Both the position numbers and the translations under genes were made by a program. The notes beneath the pieces were generated by a model. The model was not told where the DNA came from. It ran no database searches and saw only the letters and a program-made list of their open reading frames with translations. From positions 494,001-558,000 of the forward strand of contig CAJNDS010000047.1 in NCBI GenBank assembly GCA_905221605.1: a stretch of 64,000 nucleotides of DNA, written 5' to 3'. Within the stretch, counting starts at the first letter, position 1. Each line of letters opens with the position of its first letter. Shown here piece after piece: positions 32,212 to 44,038 of the stretch. The stretch is from Symbiodinium natans. Taxonomy: Eukaryota > Sar > Dinophyceae > Suessiales > Symbiodiniaceae.

Positions 32212-34489
32212 GCTAGAGGCCTTGCTTTCAATTGGGACCACTGGATCCACTGAGCAACATCCCATGGCAGCCAAGATGCCATTTCGTGGGTGGCAGCTTT
32301 GTCTCGTAAGATTCACAATACCTTAGAACTCAGAAATTTGTGAAGAGCCGAAAAAAGAAAGCACTCTGCTTGTCAAGATGCTTCGGAAGGCAGCATTCGG
32401 CATCTGTGCTGCCTTGATAGTGGTGTTGATTGGTGTCTGCCTGGGGAAAAACCCGATCAAATTGGGCACAAATGGAAGGAGGAGTGGCATCCCTGCGCAT
32501 GGCTGTCTTTGATGATCCCATGCCCTTTGTCTCAGCACGAAAAACTGTCAGACAGGTACTCCTCTCTTTGAAGCATTCGGATATTTGGAAAAGCTTGACT
32601 CCCAGTGGTGCCTTCTTGTACCACTTGGTTCCATGGCCGGTTCCCTGCGCATCCGTGCTGCAAGTGAAATCGGCCTGGGCAAAGCGAGCGCCATAAGGTG
32701 GACTTCAAAAACCCACATCACACCCCCTTCCCTTATCTGCTGACTTGTCTGGAGTTCAGATCATTGTATGTCGGACCAGGCACACAAAAATTTGCGTCGC
32801 AGCACTGTTGGATTGTGCTGCCCTGCAATCCGACAAGGGCCTGAAGCACTGAAACGTCAAATGCAGTTGCACTTGCGCTCGAGGCTCCAAGAGAAGCCCT
32901 AGACTTCTCCCTTTTTGACAGAGGCTTTTGAGTGATGAGCACAACAGGCCTCTGGTGATTTCGAGCGCCACTTGCCTTGCGGTAGGAACTTACACCATCC
33001 CGAAACCCGAAACATCCGGAAACCCCCCTGAAGCCGCATGTGTCGCATGATTTCGCATACCATCCTGCTCTCACCTCCTTGCCGCCGTGATTCTACCATC
33101 TGCCCGTTCGCAATCGATGGAATTCTCGCAAAAAATCTCCTGCTTTCTCGAACAGTGCTGAAACGCGCTTGGCGAAAGAATGTCAGCCACCATCTCCGAT
33201 CGCCAGCCCAGAAGCACGGGTGCCCACCAGCCTCGCAGCAGGTCTCGTCGTCGAAGCCTTTCCTAAGACTTCCATCTTCCATCAGCGGCTTCTTGGACCA
33301 CTTGGTGACATCACCTCCGCGAGGCAGCGCGATGCAAGATGCAGCCGTCACTCAGCCGACCAACGCAACTGCTTTCCAACAGACCATGAAAGGGGCCAAG
33401 GCGCTGCAGGTGTAGTCTTTGCATGACTTCAATTCACAGCACTCTGCGTCCGTGCTCCCTTAGCGTAGACCGCCCTTAAACTTCCGCCCGAAAAATAATA
33501 CCCGAGTAGAGTTGTGCAACATGGCAGAACAAACGGACCATGAGGTCAGAGACGACGTCATCGGCGTCAGTCGACCGAATAAAGGTAGCTTTGTCCATGC
33601 CCATCCAAGCGTCCCAGCGCCAGGGAGAAGCTGCCGTCGGGAAGCTTTGGGACCATCTGCTTCGGATCTCAGTAGCAGACGTGCTTTTGAAGATTTGCTG
33701 GGTGGCTTGGGCCGTTCCAGTACTGTACAAGCTTGAGCGCTGAATGAGGTCAAGAATCCTTGGCAGGTGTGGTGCTGGCACATCAGGGGCTGGCAGCAAG
33801 CTTCGTTGCTTCCGCCCTGCAGCTTGGGAATGGCCTTCGACTTCCACTGGCTGGATGGAGAGCAAGTGAAGTCAGCCTCGGTGGAAAGAAAGATTCCCGA
33901 AGCAAGGTATCCACTACCGTCCTGCTTGGGCAGACGAATCAGGCGAGTGCGCAGAAGTTCTTCTCGCAGCCTAAGTAGGCTGTCGGAATCTATGCTGCTA
34001 TTGAGCAAGAATACTGGGGGTGCAGGGGCCTTTTTGGGGATGCTCAGTGGGGACTTCCTTGCCCAGCTGCACTCGATGAAGGTGCTGCCCAACCCACTAG
34101 GAGATGTCTTGTTGCGCCATGCCAAGTTCGGGCTTTTGCTGCAGTCCTCTCGAAACACCGCAAGAGCAGCGCCAGCGCAGCGCGAGCACAGCACAAGCGC
34201 ATGCACCCGCACAAGCGCTTCGCACAAGCCCTTCCCATCTCTTCCCATCCCTAGGCCGTCCAGGTCCGCGCACTTTGCCTCCTTGCAGCACTCGCTCACC
34301 GTACTTCCGCGCCGGGGCTTTCCTGACAGCACGATCCGGCAGGGAGTGACTGAGTTGCCCTGTCCACACATGTCAGCTGCCGAGCATCCATCTGCGTCAT
34401 GTGTGAGTAGAGTGTATTGCGTCTCAGAGGGGCATTGGATCTCGTGGCAGAACCTTGGGCAATCTTGGGTGGGAAAGCCTACAGAACCC

Positions 34490-34690
34490 GTGAAGGGAAT
34501 GTCCACGTCAAGATGATACACAGAGCGAAAAAAACCCAAGAAAGCCTTGAAGGGAATCTCCACATCAAGATGTTGCACAAGAACGAAGAGGTTAAGGCTA
34601 AAGGGTTTCCATGTCAAGATGTTGCAAAACGACGAAGAGGGCCCAAGCAACCCTTGAAAGGAATCTCCATGTCAAGATGTTGAAGAAGGA
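34490..34690. repeat. Four diverged copies of a roughly 60-bp unit
   Basis: GGAAT(G/C)TCCA(C/T)(G/A)TCAAGATG recurs at about 34496, 34552, 34603 (as GGTTTCCATGTC) and 34661, each followed by a purine-rich stretch. The array contributes the repeated HLDVEIPF motif to the minus-strand frame. Confidence 0.75.
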
Positions 34691-36390
34691 AATACCAGGG
34701 CCCTCTTGAAAAAGGGGCCCTCTGCGCAAAAGGTTGAGCTGAAGCTGCGCCGGCTCGCAGCATTCTTCCGCCGTGCTGCCCTGGAGGCCGGTGGCATTCT
34801 TGGCCTCTGGGCGAAAAACACTTGCCGCAGAAAGGTGGGGAGGGGGGAAAGGGGGAAGGGGGAGGGGGGGGGGGGGATTGTGGGATTGTGGAGCCTCACT
34901 TCTGTTCGCTGTCTCCACGCGCCTTGAAGCCTGGCCCACAAACCTTGGCATCGCAGAGCCGAGGTCGGCAGCATTGGTCTTTCGTGTAACCTGCGCGGGC
35001 TCACAGGCATGGAACGATGGGCACCGCAGCCGCAACCACAAAAGAGCGCAAAAAGAGAAACGGCGAACTTTAGGGACCTTTAAGCTGCTCGAAGTTGGGT
35101 TTCTGCTCCCAGGCTGTGCCGCTGCAGCCATCCACCTCGGGTGAACCAAAATTAAGACAAAGGAGCTACGAGGGAAAGCCTCGTGCGACTGGTTTCTTCG
35201 GCCTCCGCAGCATCCTTGCAGGTGATGGGCTCGCAGCACTCGAGCCTGGCAAAATGCGTCGACATGCTTCGTCGCATTCTCCCCTAAGTACTGTTACAAC
35301 TTTCCTACCACACATACCAACATCACACGACCCGTGTCAAGACCCCATCATCCCTCTATCATCCCCCTAGCATCCCCCCGTATCATCCTTATCGTCCCCA
35401 TCCCTGTCCTGCTGTTGCCAACAGTCTTGGGAGGCTTTGCCACCCAGCCCTGGCCACAGAACTCCTCGGCTTTGGGAGGCTGCTTCACGCTATGCCAACC
35501 AAGATCACATGGGCCCCCTTCATTGGAGGCTTGGTGCCAGCTGCACTTGTACTAAAAGGTCCTTCTCTTCGCATCGCCGCGGTCTGAGGCAGAAATTTTT
35601 GAATATCACCTCAGTCTCGGCATCGGCATAAACACAACAACAAACTTCCTGCGTCGTTGTTTCCTGCACGGTTCGCTGCTTGACCCTTGATGCCATAAAC
35701 CGTATGCTTTTGCCAGGCAACGTCGCCGTTCAGAACCTGCAGGTTCCAGGAGATCCCGGTCATTGCACGCACAACATGTCACCACATATCATTCACAGAG
35801 GGTCTCAGGAGATCTGTGCAGACAGCATAGCCATAATTCGCCAAAATGGCATGGGATGGCACGAGTGGTGCCTGGGGCCCGTCCCGGTACTGGAAGCTTG
35901 CATCAGATGCGCCAGCTGCCACACGGCCAGTTGCTTCCAGCTCGGCACCTCGGGCCCCGTGGACGCTCGGCCCCGCTGATATAGCTGCCCCGCTGCCCCG
36001 CTGCCCCGCTGCCCTGCTATATCGCCAAGAGTCATATGCAGGGACGATACATACCGTATTCATTTTTTAGTGTCTTCAAGGGTAGTGTGGATATATGCGA
36101 ACGATGTGCCCCCTTCACGCCAAACAAAAACACGAGCATAGCGCACGTGACCCTGCGACCATCTGCGACCCCAAGGTGCCGAAAACTTGCCCAAGCCAGG
36201 CACAATTTCTACAGCGTTCTCAACTTCGTGCCCAGACAGCGGAGTTTATCGGGACAGTGAGCGCATTAGCTTTGATAGCGCTCGTCCCTCAAATGCATCC
36301 ATCGACCTGCTCGGCAAGCCGAGGATGGGTCGGAGACAGCTGGGACAAGTTGGGACGAGGACGCGTTGGGGCCAGCATTGGGGCCGCTCT

Positions 36391-37518
36391 CTACATCCTG
36401 GATGGGATCCACGTTGGTTCTGTGTGCAACGCGGCCAGACGTCGCAAACCGGTCAAAATGGATTTCGTAAAGAGCCACCGTGCCACGACGTGAGACGAGG
36501 CATGGCCACTCGCCACCCAACGCAGCTGAGCCTTGGAGTCAAGGTGCCGGAGCGTGCGAAAGCACAGTTGGCTGGCATCCTTGTCTACAAAGGTGTCATA
36601 AAAGGCGCTGACCTGCAGAACAACCTTCCGACCCACCGAGCCAGGGATGTCCATTTGTTGGAGATCTTCTGTGGACATAGCACAGAGGAGACCCCTGAGC
36701 AGGTCTTCAGCCTCCTTGGCATGTAGACCATCCCCTTCCAGGCAATCCAAAGCCACCTCCCCACGCAGAGCTCCCGAGATCAGCACCTCAGGATTGGCGG
36801 CGGGGAGGCAGGGAACCACGGCCAGGTCGTGGCGCCTCGCCAAAAACCCCATGCATGAAGCCATGGCCCCACCCCAAGAGATGCCAGTACAGCCCAGGTG
36901 AGCCCGAGGAAACTTCATCCGCAGCCAGTCCAAAACCTGCAGCGCCTCCAGCAAGAGGCTTGCATTCTGGTGGCAGAAATCGGTCACCTTGTCGACGTAA
37001 TGCAGATTCTGTGCCTTGGGACGCCGCCCGCCATAGTACGCGGGAGTGATCAGCACTGAAGCCACACCCTCTTGGAGCAATGGGGCTGCCAGCATCATCT
37101 TGCGGTAGAAGTAGGACTGGTCTGCCGTCCCTGGGAACTGAACCACACATGCCCAGGGCTGTTGGTCCTTTGGCACCAAGAGCTCAAACTCGCAGAGCTT
37201 GCTTTCCTCAGGAAGGTAGCAGGCCCAGGGGCTTGGAAATTGCCCTCGGGAGCAGACACCCAAGCCGCCGAGGACAATGTTCTCTGGGCCCATGGACATG
37301 GTAGGCGATCCGATGCCTTGCGCATACTCAAGCATAAAGCTGTCCAAGAGGGCGCGCCCATCCTGGACCGTTTGTAGATCTCCCCAGCCGCTCGTGAAGA
37401 AGCGATGCTGCGTAAAGGGCTTCAGGTGTGCACCCAATCCAAGTGCTGCGTCCAGCAACCCACAGGCACGGCCCACAGTGGCGGCAGACCACTGGAACGA
37501 TGGCTCCTGATGTTGCAT
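36391..37518 (-). CDS. ABHD18-like alpha/beta hydrolase (DUF2048 family), single exon, 375 aa
   Basis: This is the only intact, uninterrupted gene in the window. The family is an alpha/beta-hydrolase group of poorly known substrate, typified by human ABHD18. Matching segments are a GWG near residues 44-46, ACVVQFPGTADQSYFYRKM (123-141), LITPAYYGGRRPKAQ (156-170), the nucleophile elbow GISWGG with Ser214, VVPCLPA (234-240), a strand then AFYDTFVDKD (305-314) offering the acid, and SGHASSH with His339. The order is that of ABHD18. The length is close to the human protein (about 414 aa). The first Met of the frame is used, and a stop lies upstream. No signal peptide is evident. The gene lacks introns although its neighbours have many. 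Confidence 0.9.
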   Translation of the reverse strand: MQHQEPSFQWSAATVGRACGLLDAALGLGAHLKPFTQHRFFTSGWGDLQTVQDGRALLDSFMLEYAQGIGSPTMSMGPENIVLGGLGVCSRGQFPSPWACYLPEESKLCEFELLVPKDQQPWACVVQFPGTADQSYFYRKMMLAAPLLQEGVASVLITPAYYGGRRPKAQNLHYVDKVTDFCHQNASLLLEALQVLDWLRMKFPRAHLGCTGISWGGAMASCMGFLARRHDLAVVPCLPAANPEVLISGALRGEVALDCLEGDGLHAKEAEDLLRGLLCAMSTEDLQQMDIPGSVGRKVVLQVSAFYDTFVDKDASQLCFRTLRHLDSKAQLRWVASGHASSHVVARWLFTKSILTGLRRLAALHTEPTWIPSRM

Positions 37519-38264
37519 CCCCTCAATTTGCTACGAGTAGCTGAGTAGCACCCAGTACCGGGTTCCTGAAGCGGCTCAGCCCTGGCGTTGGCTTTTGAGC
37601 CGAAAGCCACGGGTGATTGAAACGTCATTGCTCCCTGAGAGAGTGCAAAGGTTGGAATAAGCATAGCTCATTTAGGGCAGGATCTCAAGTGGCCTGCTGC
37701 TTCGGCCGGGACAGTGATCATCAAGAACCCACCGCTGCCGGCAAAGCCAAACTTTACTGGCTCCTTGATGGTGCTGTTCACCTGGCATGCTCAGGAGCCC
37801 ATTGGCCAAGAGGCGAAAAATCGTGAAGGCCAAATTCTTCTTTTCCAGCAGACCCTCACTCAAGCAAATACCTTCCACCAGCACACCACGTGCTGGAGAA
37901 CAGGAGAGGAATCCCCAGCATCCCCATACTATTCCCAAGAGAGGGAACCCTCTCAAGAGAGATGCGCATCATCTGCATCTCATCATGGCAATGGGCATCG
38001 CTCGTCTTCTCTACTGCCGAGGACCCGGCCGTCACGCTGAGATGCCACGCCACGGGCACTGCCCAGTCTGCTGCTGTCTTCAATCCTTCCTGCGCACCCC
38101 CCGTGCTGAAGAACTCAGAGGATGGCCCACTGCAACGCGCTGTGGCACCAAGTGCACGGAGTGTCAGCCAGCAAGCATGGCAGTTTAAAGACGCGCGAAC
38201 ATTGCAATCACTACACCATGTCTACAGCCTGGCAGCTATACACATTTATACATATACACAATAA

Positions 38265-38575
38265 AGATATAGATATATATATATATATATGCACGAGCGG
38301 CTGACAATTGCACATCAGCACCGGGAAGGCGAGGAAAAGAGAGAGACAGAGAGAGACAGAGAGAGACAGAGAGAGACAGAGAGAGACAGAGAGAGAGAGT
38401 GAGAGCGAGAGAGAGAGAGAGAGGGATAGATAGAGAGATAGAGAGAGGGAGAGAGAGCCACAGACACACACAGACAGACACACACACACACACACACCCA
38501 CGCACACACACACACACACACACATACACGCAGAAACACACACGCAGAAACACACACGCAGAAACACACACGCAG

Positions 38576-38632
<57 letters not shown>

Positions 38633-38655
38633 CACACATGCACATGTGCACACAT
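38265..38655. repeat. Compound microsatellite: TA, GAGAGACA, GA, CA and CGCAGAAACACA units
   Basis: From left to right: (TA)n at about 38275, tandem GAGAGACA, (GA)n, then (CA)n interrupted by four CACACGCAGAAA units and a final CATGTGCACA segment. It generates the long false poly-Ser/Leu and Cys/Val frames on the minus strand. Confidence 0.95.
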
Positions 38656-38691
38656 GCACACATGAACATGTGCGAAGAACCATGACGCCAA

Positions 38692-38925
38692 TCTGAGTAC
38701 GGTTTTTCCTGGCCTGAAAGGCTGCCAAGTCCACCTTATTGAACAAGTCTTCCCCGCGTGAAAGGCCGGTGGCGTGGTAGTCACCATCCGCATCCAAAGG
38801 AAACTGCGCAAGGCCAACAGTCTGAGGGCATCGGGAGTATCCGAGGTCTGCTGTGACATGGTAGGCATCGAGATCTTGGCAAGTCTTGCAAATCAGGTCG
38901 GCCTGGTTCCCGCTGCACCTTGGGC
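38692..38925 (-). CDS. Convincing internal exon of an unidentified gene
   Basis: The open minus-strand frame reads [40 protein letters not shown] and [20 protein letters not shown], ending near a CTCAG boundary. The composition, with spaced Cys pairs, aromatics and Gly turns, is that of a folded protein. I do not recognise the family. The compound microsatellite lies just after it. No upstream exon could be joined. Confidence 0.45.
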
Positions 38926-38929
38926 AATC

Positions 38930-41900
38930 CGAGGGCGAGAGAAGCAGGCGTAGGGCTTCGGGTTAAGCAAGCGGGGCTTCGGGGTTGAGACGAAGCTGCC
39001 CGGTCCCGGAGGTGAAAATACTGCGAACACATCTTTGATTCCAACAAACTTGAGGTGTGTTTAGCGTGTGTACTTATTCTCTTCCCCCTGAGGTCTCGGC
39101 ACAGAGTCACGGGCCCCTCGAAGCTTCGCCGAAGAAACGACTCGAAGGCAAAGGAGGAGCAGTGACCACGCTGGCCATGCTCGGTGCTTCATTGCCTTGG
39201 ACAAAGCCGAAAGCTGGGGGCCGCCACATCCCCGAACGTACCAGAACCCACCACCTCAATTGGGGTCGGCACGGCTGAGGCCATGACGGCTTCACGGCTC
39301 GGTACTAATGCATTGAACTAAAGCAGCACTGAATGCTCAGACAAATCACTTCTTCCACCCAGTGAAAATCATGTGAACCGCCTTGTTACCTTTGTATCCG
39401 CCGACCACCACACGGCTGAGCCATATTCAGCGGCATCGAATGCAAACCCCACCATGTTGCGGACATATTGGACATGCTATGTTGGAGCCCCCGAGCCCCT
39501 CTCTCTCTCTCCCCTCTCTCTCTCGAGAAACTATCCATCATCCGAGATCCGGCTGTACACCTTTTTGCGGTGTGCACACGGTGGGGGCGGTAAGCCTGAG
39601 CCTAGCCATAGCAACCAACCAGGGGACCACACTGGCAACAATGCCTTTCCACTGCGGCTACGAGCTTCGCCGCTGCTGAACTGTTGGCAGTTGGAAGATC
39701 CCGACTTTTGAATTCACATGCTCTTCCTTCCACAAGCTGTGCCCCAGCACCTTTTGCGATCTCCCTTTGGGATGTGTCGGCTACATGCATGATCCCTAAC
39801 TCTCTGCCACGCAATGTGTAAGGAACAGCACACAGGAGCATACTCTGTAACGAAAGAAGCTCTCAAAGGAAGCTCGGGCAAGCTCGGCTCTCAGTTTTCC
39901 TTCTTGCTGTCAGCCTGCGAGGGCCACTGCAGGGCGCGTCGCTAAGAAGGCACCGCAACGGTCGATTCTACTTTGCAACAACTGTCCTCTCACTGCTTGT
40001 ATTTTTTCCATCCGAAACCCTCCCTCTGACTACTGGCGCCGCCGGTCCTGCAGCGTTGGCAGGTCGTCCATATCATCGATACCATCCTGCATGGTAATCA
40101 CTGCTATTCATCCAGCCAGGGCAGTGTTGCAATTGAGGGCTAAGGCTCCTCCACCGGCCAGTGGCCACCTTTTCTGGCTGCTGGGGCCTTCTCCTTCGAC
40201 ATTGGCACTCGCCACTCTGCCGGGACAGTTCATGCGGGGCAGGCTAGCCACGTCGCCATTCAAAGCTACGGAGCAGGCCTGTACCATTCTGGAAGCCTAT
40301 AAGTACTTGAAAAGACGCCGGGGCACTTTTCATTCAAGCACCGAAGAATCCGACAAGCCTGCGTGCCAAAGGGTAATAGTGGCGGTCTCACTGACGATAG
40401 GCAACAGTGACACTTAGACAAGTAACCTGGGCCCAAGCCACTAGCCTTCAATCCGTGATAGTGAGCGGTCAAGAGAATTCTCTGGCCATGCCAGAGAATA
40501 AAAAAGTCTCTGCACAAATTCAAACCCTGGATCTAGCGGTGAACCTTGCGTTCCATCGTGCTGAGGGGGCTCCTGCTTTGTCCAAACTTCGCCGCTGGAC
40601 CACCGTACGGTGTTCCCTTCGCAGGCTTCCAAGGAAATCCTGAAGGGGCAAGAATCTGCCAATCCACTTCCCTTCCAGGACTGAGCTCTTTAAGTCCTTT
40701 AGCGTTGTGGACAATGTCTGACTCGATTTCTGATTCAAGGTGCCAAACCAGAAACCGGTTGCAGGCATGGGCATTGCATGGTGGCATTGCGTGGGCGCCC
40801 GACCCCAGGAGCCGGACAGCGCCTGCTTCGTGTCTGAGCCTCGAAACAGCGCGAATGGCCCTTGGAGCATCTTGCATCTGCAAGAATCACTGACCAGCCG
40901 CCCCTTTCTTCAATTTGACTTATTCCACTTGGGCCATGATCGAAACCCAGCCATCTCGTGCAACCTGCCGCTAGACCGTGCACATCATGAGCACGGAGCC
41001 CGACAGTCAGCTCGTGAGCCAAATACAGATACACGCTTACCACGGAGAAAGGTGTAGAGCCCAAAGGAAAGCCTTCAGAACAAGATGGAGCGCTTTGTGC
41101 GTCAAATACGCCAGGCAGGACCGGGCCGAGTGCGCGCCCCATCGCGCCCCTGCGTGGTGGCTAAAGCTCCGAGATGCTTTCCAACATGCCTTGCCATGCC
41201 TTGTTTGGACGCAGTTTCAAAGGAGGGGAAAGGACTGGGAACAATTTCGGGCATCACTCCCCACAGGCCAGTCGCACATGAACTAAACATGTTCCCCCAA
41301 TGGTCGAAGGCCCACTCCGACCACTCGCGTATACCCACTGACGCACTCGAGCACTCACCCGAGCACTCACACCATCCCTGTACCCCAACGCAAGCTGAAA
41401 AAAACATGCGAGGCGTCCCAACACCGTGATGCTAAGCTCTAGATTCTAGATGGCGTTGGCATGCGTGCTTTAGAAAACCAACAATCTGCCCGGTTTCTGG
41501 CCCTTCTTGTCATCAAACAAGCTCAACCCACTGAGAGTCCAAGCGAGCGAAGCTTGTCGCAATGGTAAAATATAATATATATATATATACACATATACAT
41601 ATATACATATATACATATATACATATATACATATCTACATATATACTTATGTATATATACATATATGTCTCGACACAACTACTTCTCACGCCCATAGAAA
41701 AACTGCAGACTTGCATGGCCGACATGGCCGACTCTCCTTAAATCAACGGTCTGGGAGTCTCCACGCAATTCTCAGCCCCGGGCACGAAGGGCATGTGCGA
41801 GGTGGTGACGCGAGCCACCAGACCCCTGACAGCCTAGAGTCGCGAGCTTTGCGATCCGCCTGTAAGGTCTACTAGAGTAACCACCTCAGAACTCGTCTCC

Positions 41901-44030
41901 CAACTCCTCTCCGGTTTCCTGAAGATTATTTCCACCATTTCAGGCAGCAGTATTGTGCAAGCGGTTGTAGGCCACAGGCGCTATACGGCGCATAATGTCT
42001 CATAAGCTGCCACTCTGCAAGCTCGGCCAGCGTTTAGCGCTGCGTCTTGCAGGGGAGCAGAAGCCGGAATGCAGGCATCTGCAGATGGGCTGTATTGCGT
42101 ATATTTGATGCTTCTTGTTCGTGACGAAGGGGGGAGCAACACCACGCAAACTCTTAACGCCTGCATTCGGACTCCCCAGGTTTGACAGGAAGCACAGCGG
42201 ACCGCCTCCCTCCTGTCCTGTGCCCCTTCGCGGATCCGAGAAATATGTCTGGGATCTTTTTTTGCCTCCTGATTTCTCTTGAGTCCGCTGCCTTTTTCTT
42301 TGGGGCCCTTTGCGAACACGTCAGCTTTTGGTCACTGCGGACTTCAAGGACACCCTCAGGACAGCAAAGTTCGAAGGTATTCAAAAATGACTCTCAAGTC
42401 TCAAGTTCAAACGGTTTTAGACATCTTTGCGCGGTTGCTTGTTGACCCCGGCCAGAGGCCTAAGCCTAAGCGGCCTAAGCCAGTGCATCGGAGTCAATTG
42501 AAACGGACTGAAGAGCAACAGTTCCTCTAGCAGAGGGGTTGAAGGTGGGCCGCTCTTCTTTTGTTGTAACAGGTGAGAAAACCCCACAGCCCCACGGAGT
42601 TTCCTTGAAATCTGAAACGGGCAACTGCGCATGACCTAAAAGTCCAAAAGGGTCCAAAAGGGGCCAGCAACCAGGGGACGGCTTGCAGGATGTCGCAGGA
42701 TGTTGTGCTTGGGCGGGGATGCTGGCCCGCGAATCTCAGTTAAATGCCGGGAGCATTCTGCAGCGACTGACTGCCTTCGCTCAGGGTCCAAGGCCTCATG
42801 GAAACTTCGGAAGGCAAATCGGTGGTTGGGCTGAGCTCGCGTCTGAGCTTTAGCCTTACACTCGGGTACATGCTCTTTACGAGGCTCTGGATCGCAGGTG
42901 GGACCCCTTTCACCGGCGGAACCATAGAAACAAGTTGCAGCATCTAAGCGTGACCTCCATCGTCATCCGAAAACACGAACAGGCGCATCTCAACGCTGCT
43001 TCCCGATGCTTCTGAGCCCTGTGGAGTCTGCACGCTTGAGGAGGGCCCAAAACGCCCCAAGAGCTTTCAGCTGTTCAAATATGCACAACAGGGCTCAGGC
43101 CCAGCCTCTCCAAGCTGCGAAAACATTGTAGTCAACTGAATTGTACTATGGCAGCTGGGGTGAGGCACCCCAACGGCAACGCTTTTTCAATATCACAAAG
43201 TCGCCCCAATGATGCAGCGATACAGAACCAGAATTCCAGCTCTCCTTACCGGAGCCGTCACACACAGGAACTGCCAGCTCGTGGTACGTTTCTGAGGGTG
43301 GAAGGTGGGAGGCTTGCACTTCTTTAAAAATACAACTTCTTCGAGCTGCGGTGTCACGCACTGCCAGATGAAAGCTCGGCTTCGGAAGCCTTCAGCAGCA
43401 CCGCGATATGACCGGTTGTTTCTGGGCTAAGATGCACGCACAAAAATGAAACGGGGTGGCGTACGACCCCATCTTCACACAGCGATCTGACAGCCGTGAT
43501 ACGTAAGCTCCTGAAATATCCTGAAGCGTCCCAACTAAGGTGCCAAACGTGCAGCTGTTCAAGGACCCGCTGCGTCACCCCTACATTGCTGCGCTTCAAT
43601 AGAAGCAAAGGCAGCCTACAGGCTTGTGTAAAGAGCTTCAAACGAAGGCCTCTCAGTCATCGTCTTCGTCTTATTCGTGTCTCACCAGATTAGAAAGGGA
43701 TTACACAGGTTTGACGAATAGGCCGTAGCTCACTCTCTTTTTGGGAACGGCTCTTCCAAGCCAACCTCTCACGTGGTGCGTGCCAGACCTGACAGTCTCA
43801 GGATGTGGCTGACATGAAACAAGACCAGACCCGGGCAGAATCCCCGTACCCCACAATGCCCATCTTGGGAGATGCCGACAAGTGGACAAGAGCAAAAAGA
43901 CGGAAGAGTACCCATCTCCACCTTTCGTTGGTCCTGTTGTGCGCCGCCAAGCGGTTTAAGCCTCAGAGAATTTCTTTCACTTCTTGAGGTGTTCACAAGG
44001 AGGGGTGGCCTTGCAACATTCCACCATATT
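38930..44030. other. No recognisable gene; TATACA microsatellite
   Basis: A TATA/CATATA microsatellite occupies about 41570-41670. Exon-like minus-strand blocks occur near 40560-40760 (two competing frames) and 43350-43640 (HPVSFLCVHLSPETTGHIAV), but no family can be assigned. Confidence 0.4.
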
Positions 44031-44038
44031 CCACCTTT

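Larger units (their letters stand above)
30150..36385. other. Mostly unassigned; interstitial telomere-like motif and a degenerate repeat
   Basis: No family is recognised. A long minus-strand frame at 33460-34650 is open but partly built from the repeat at 34490-34690, and I cannot support it as a gene. A minus-strand block near 31500-31690 (LVVGFCFADLEDLEPLEALG) has protein-like acidic composition. A short CA run lies at about 32003-32022. Confidence 0.4.

Noticed and set aside
33460-34650. 396-residue minus-strand frame as a gene
   Set aside because: Its first part is encoded by a degenerate 60-bp tandem repeat, the rest has no recognisable domain, and Ser/Arg/Leu-rich composition suggests chance openness.
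37518-37570. Spliced-leader relic upstream of the ABHD18-like gene (CGTAGCAAATTGAG)
   Set aside because: Only a six-base core is shared with the leader, which is expected by chance.
38265-38655. Long Cys/Val-rich or Ser/Leu-rich proteins
   Set aside because: They are read-throughs of the compound GA/CA microsatellite.
39200-39265. Kinase glycine loop-like VVGSGTFGDV on the minus strand
   Set aside because: No lysine subdomain or other kinase motif follows within several kilobases, so it is probably coincidental.
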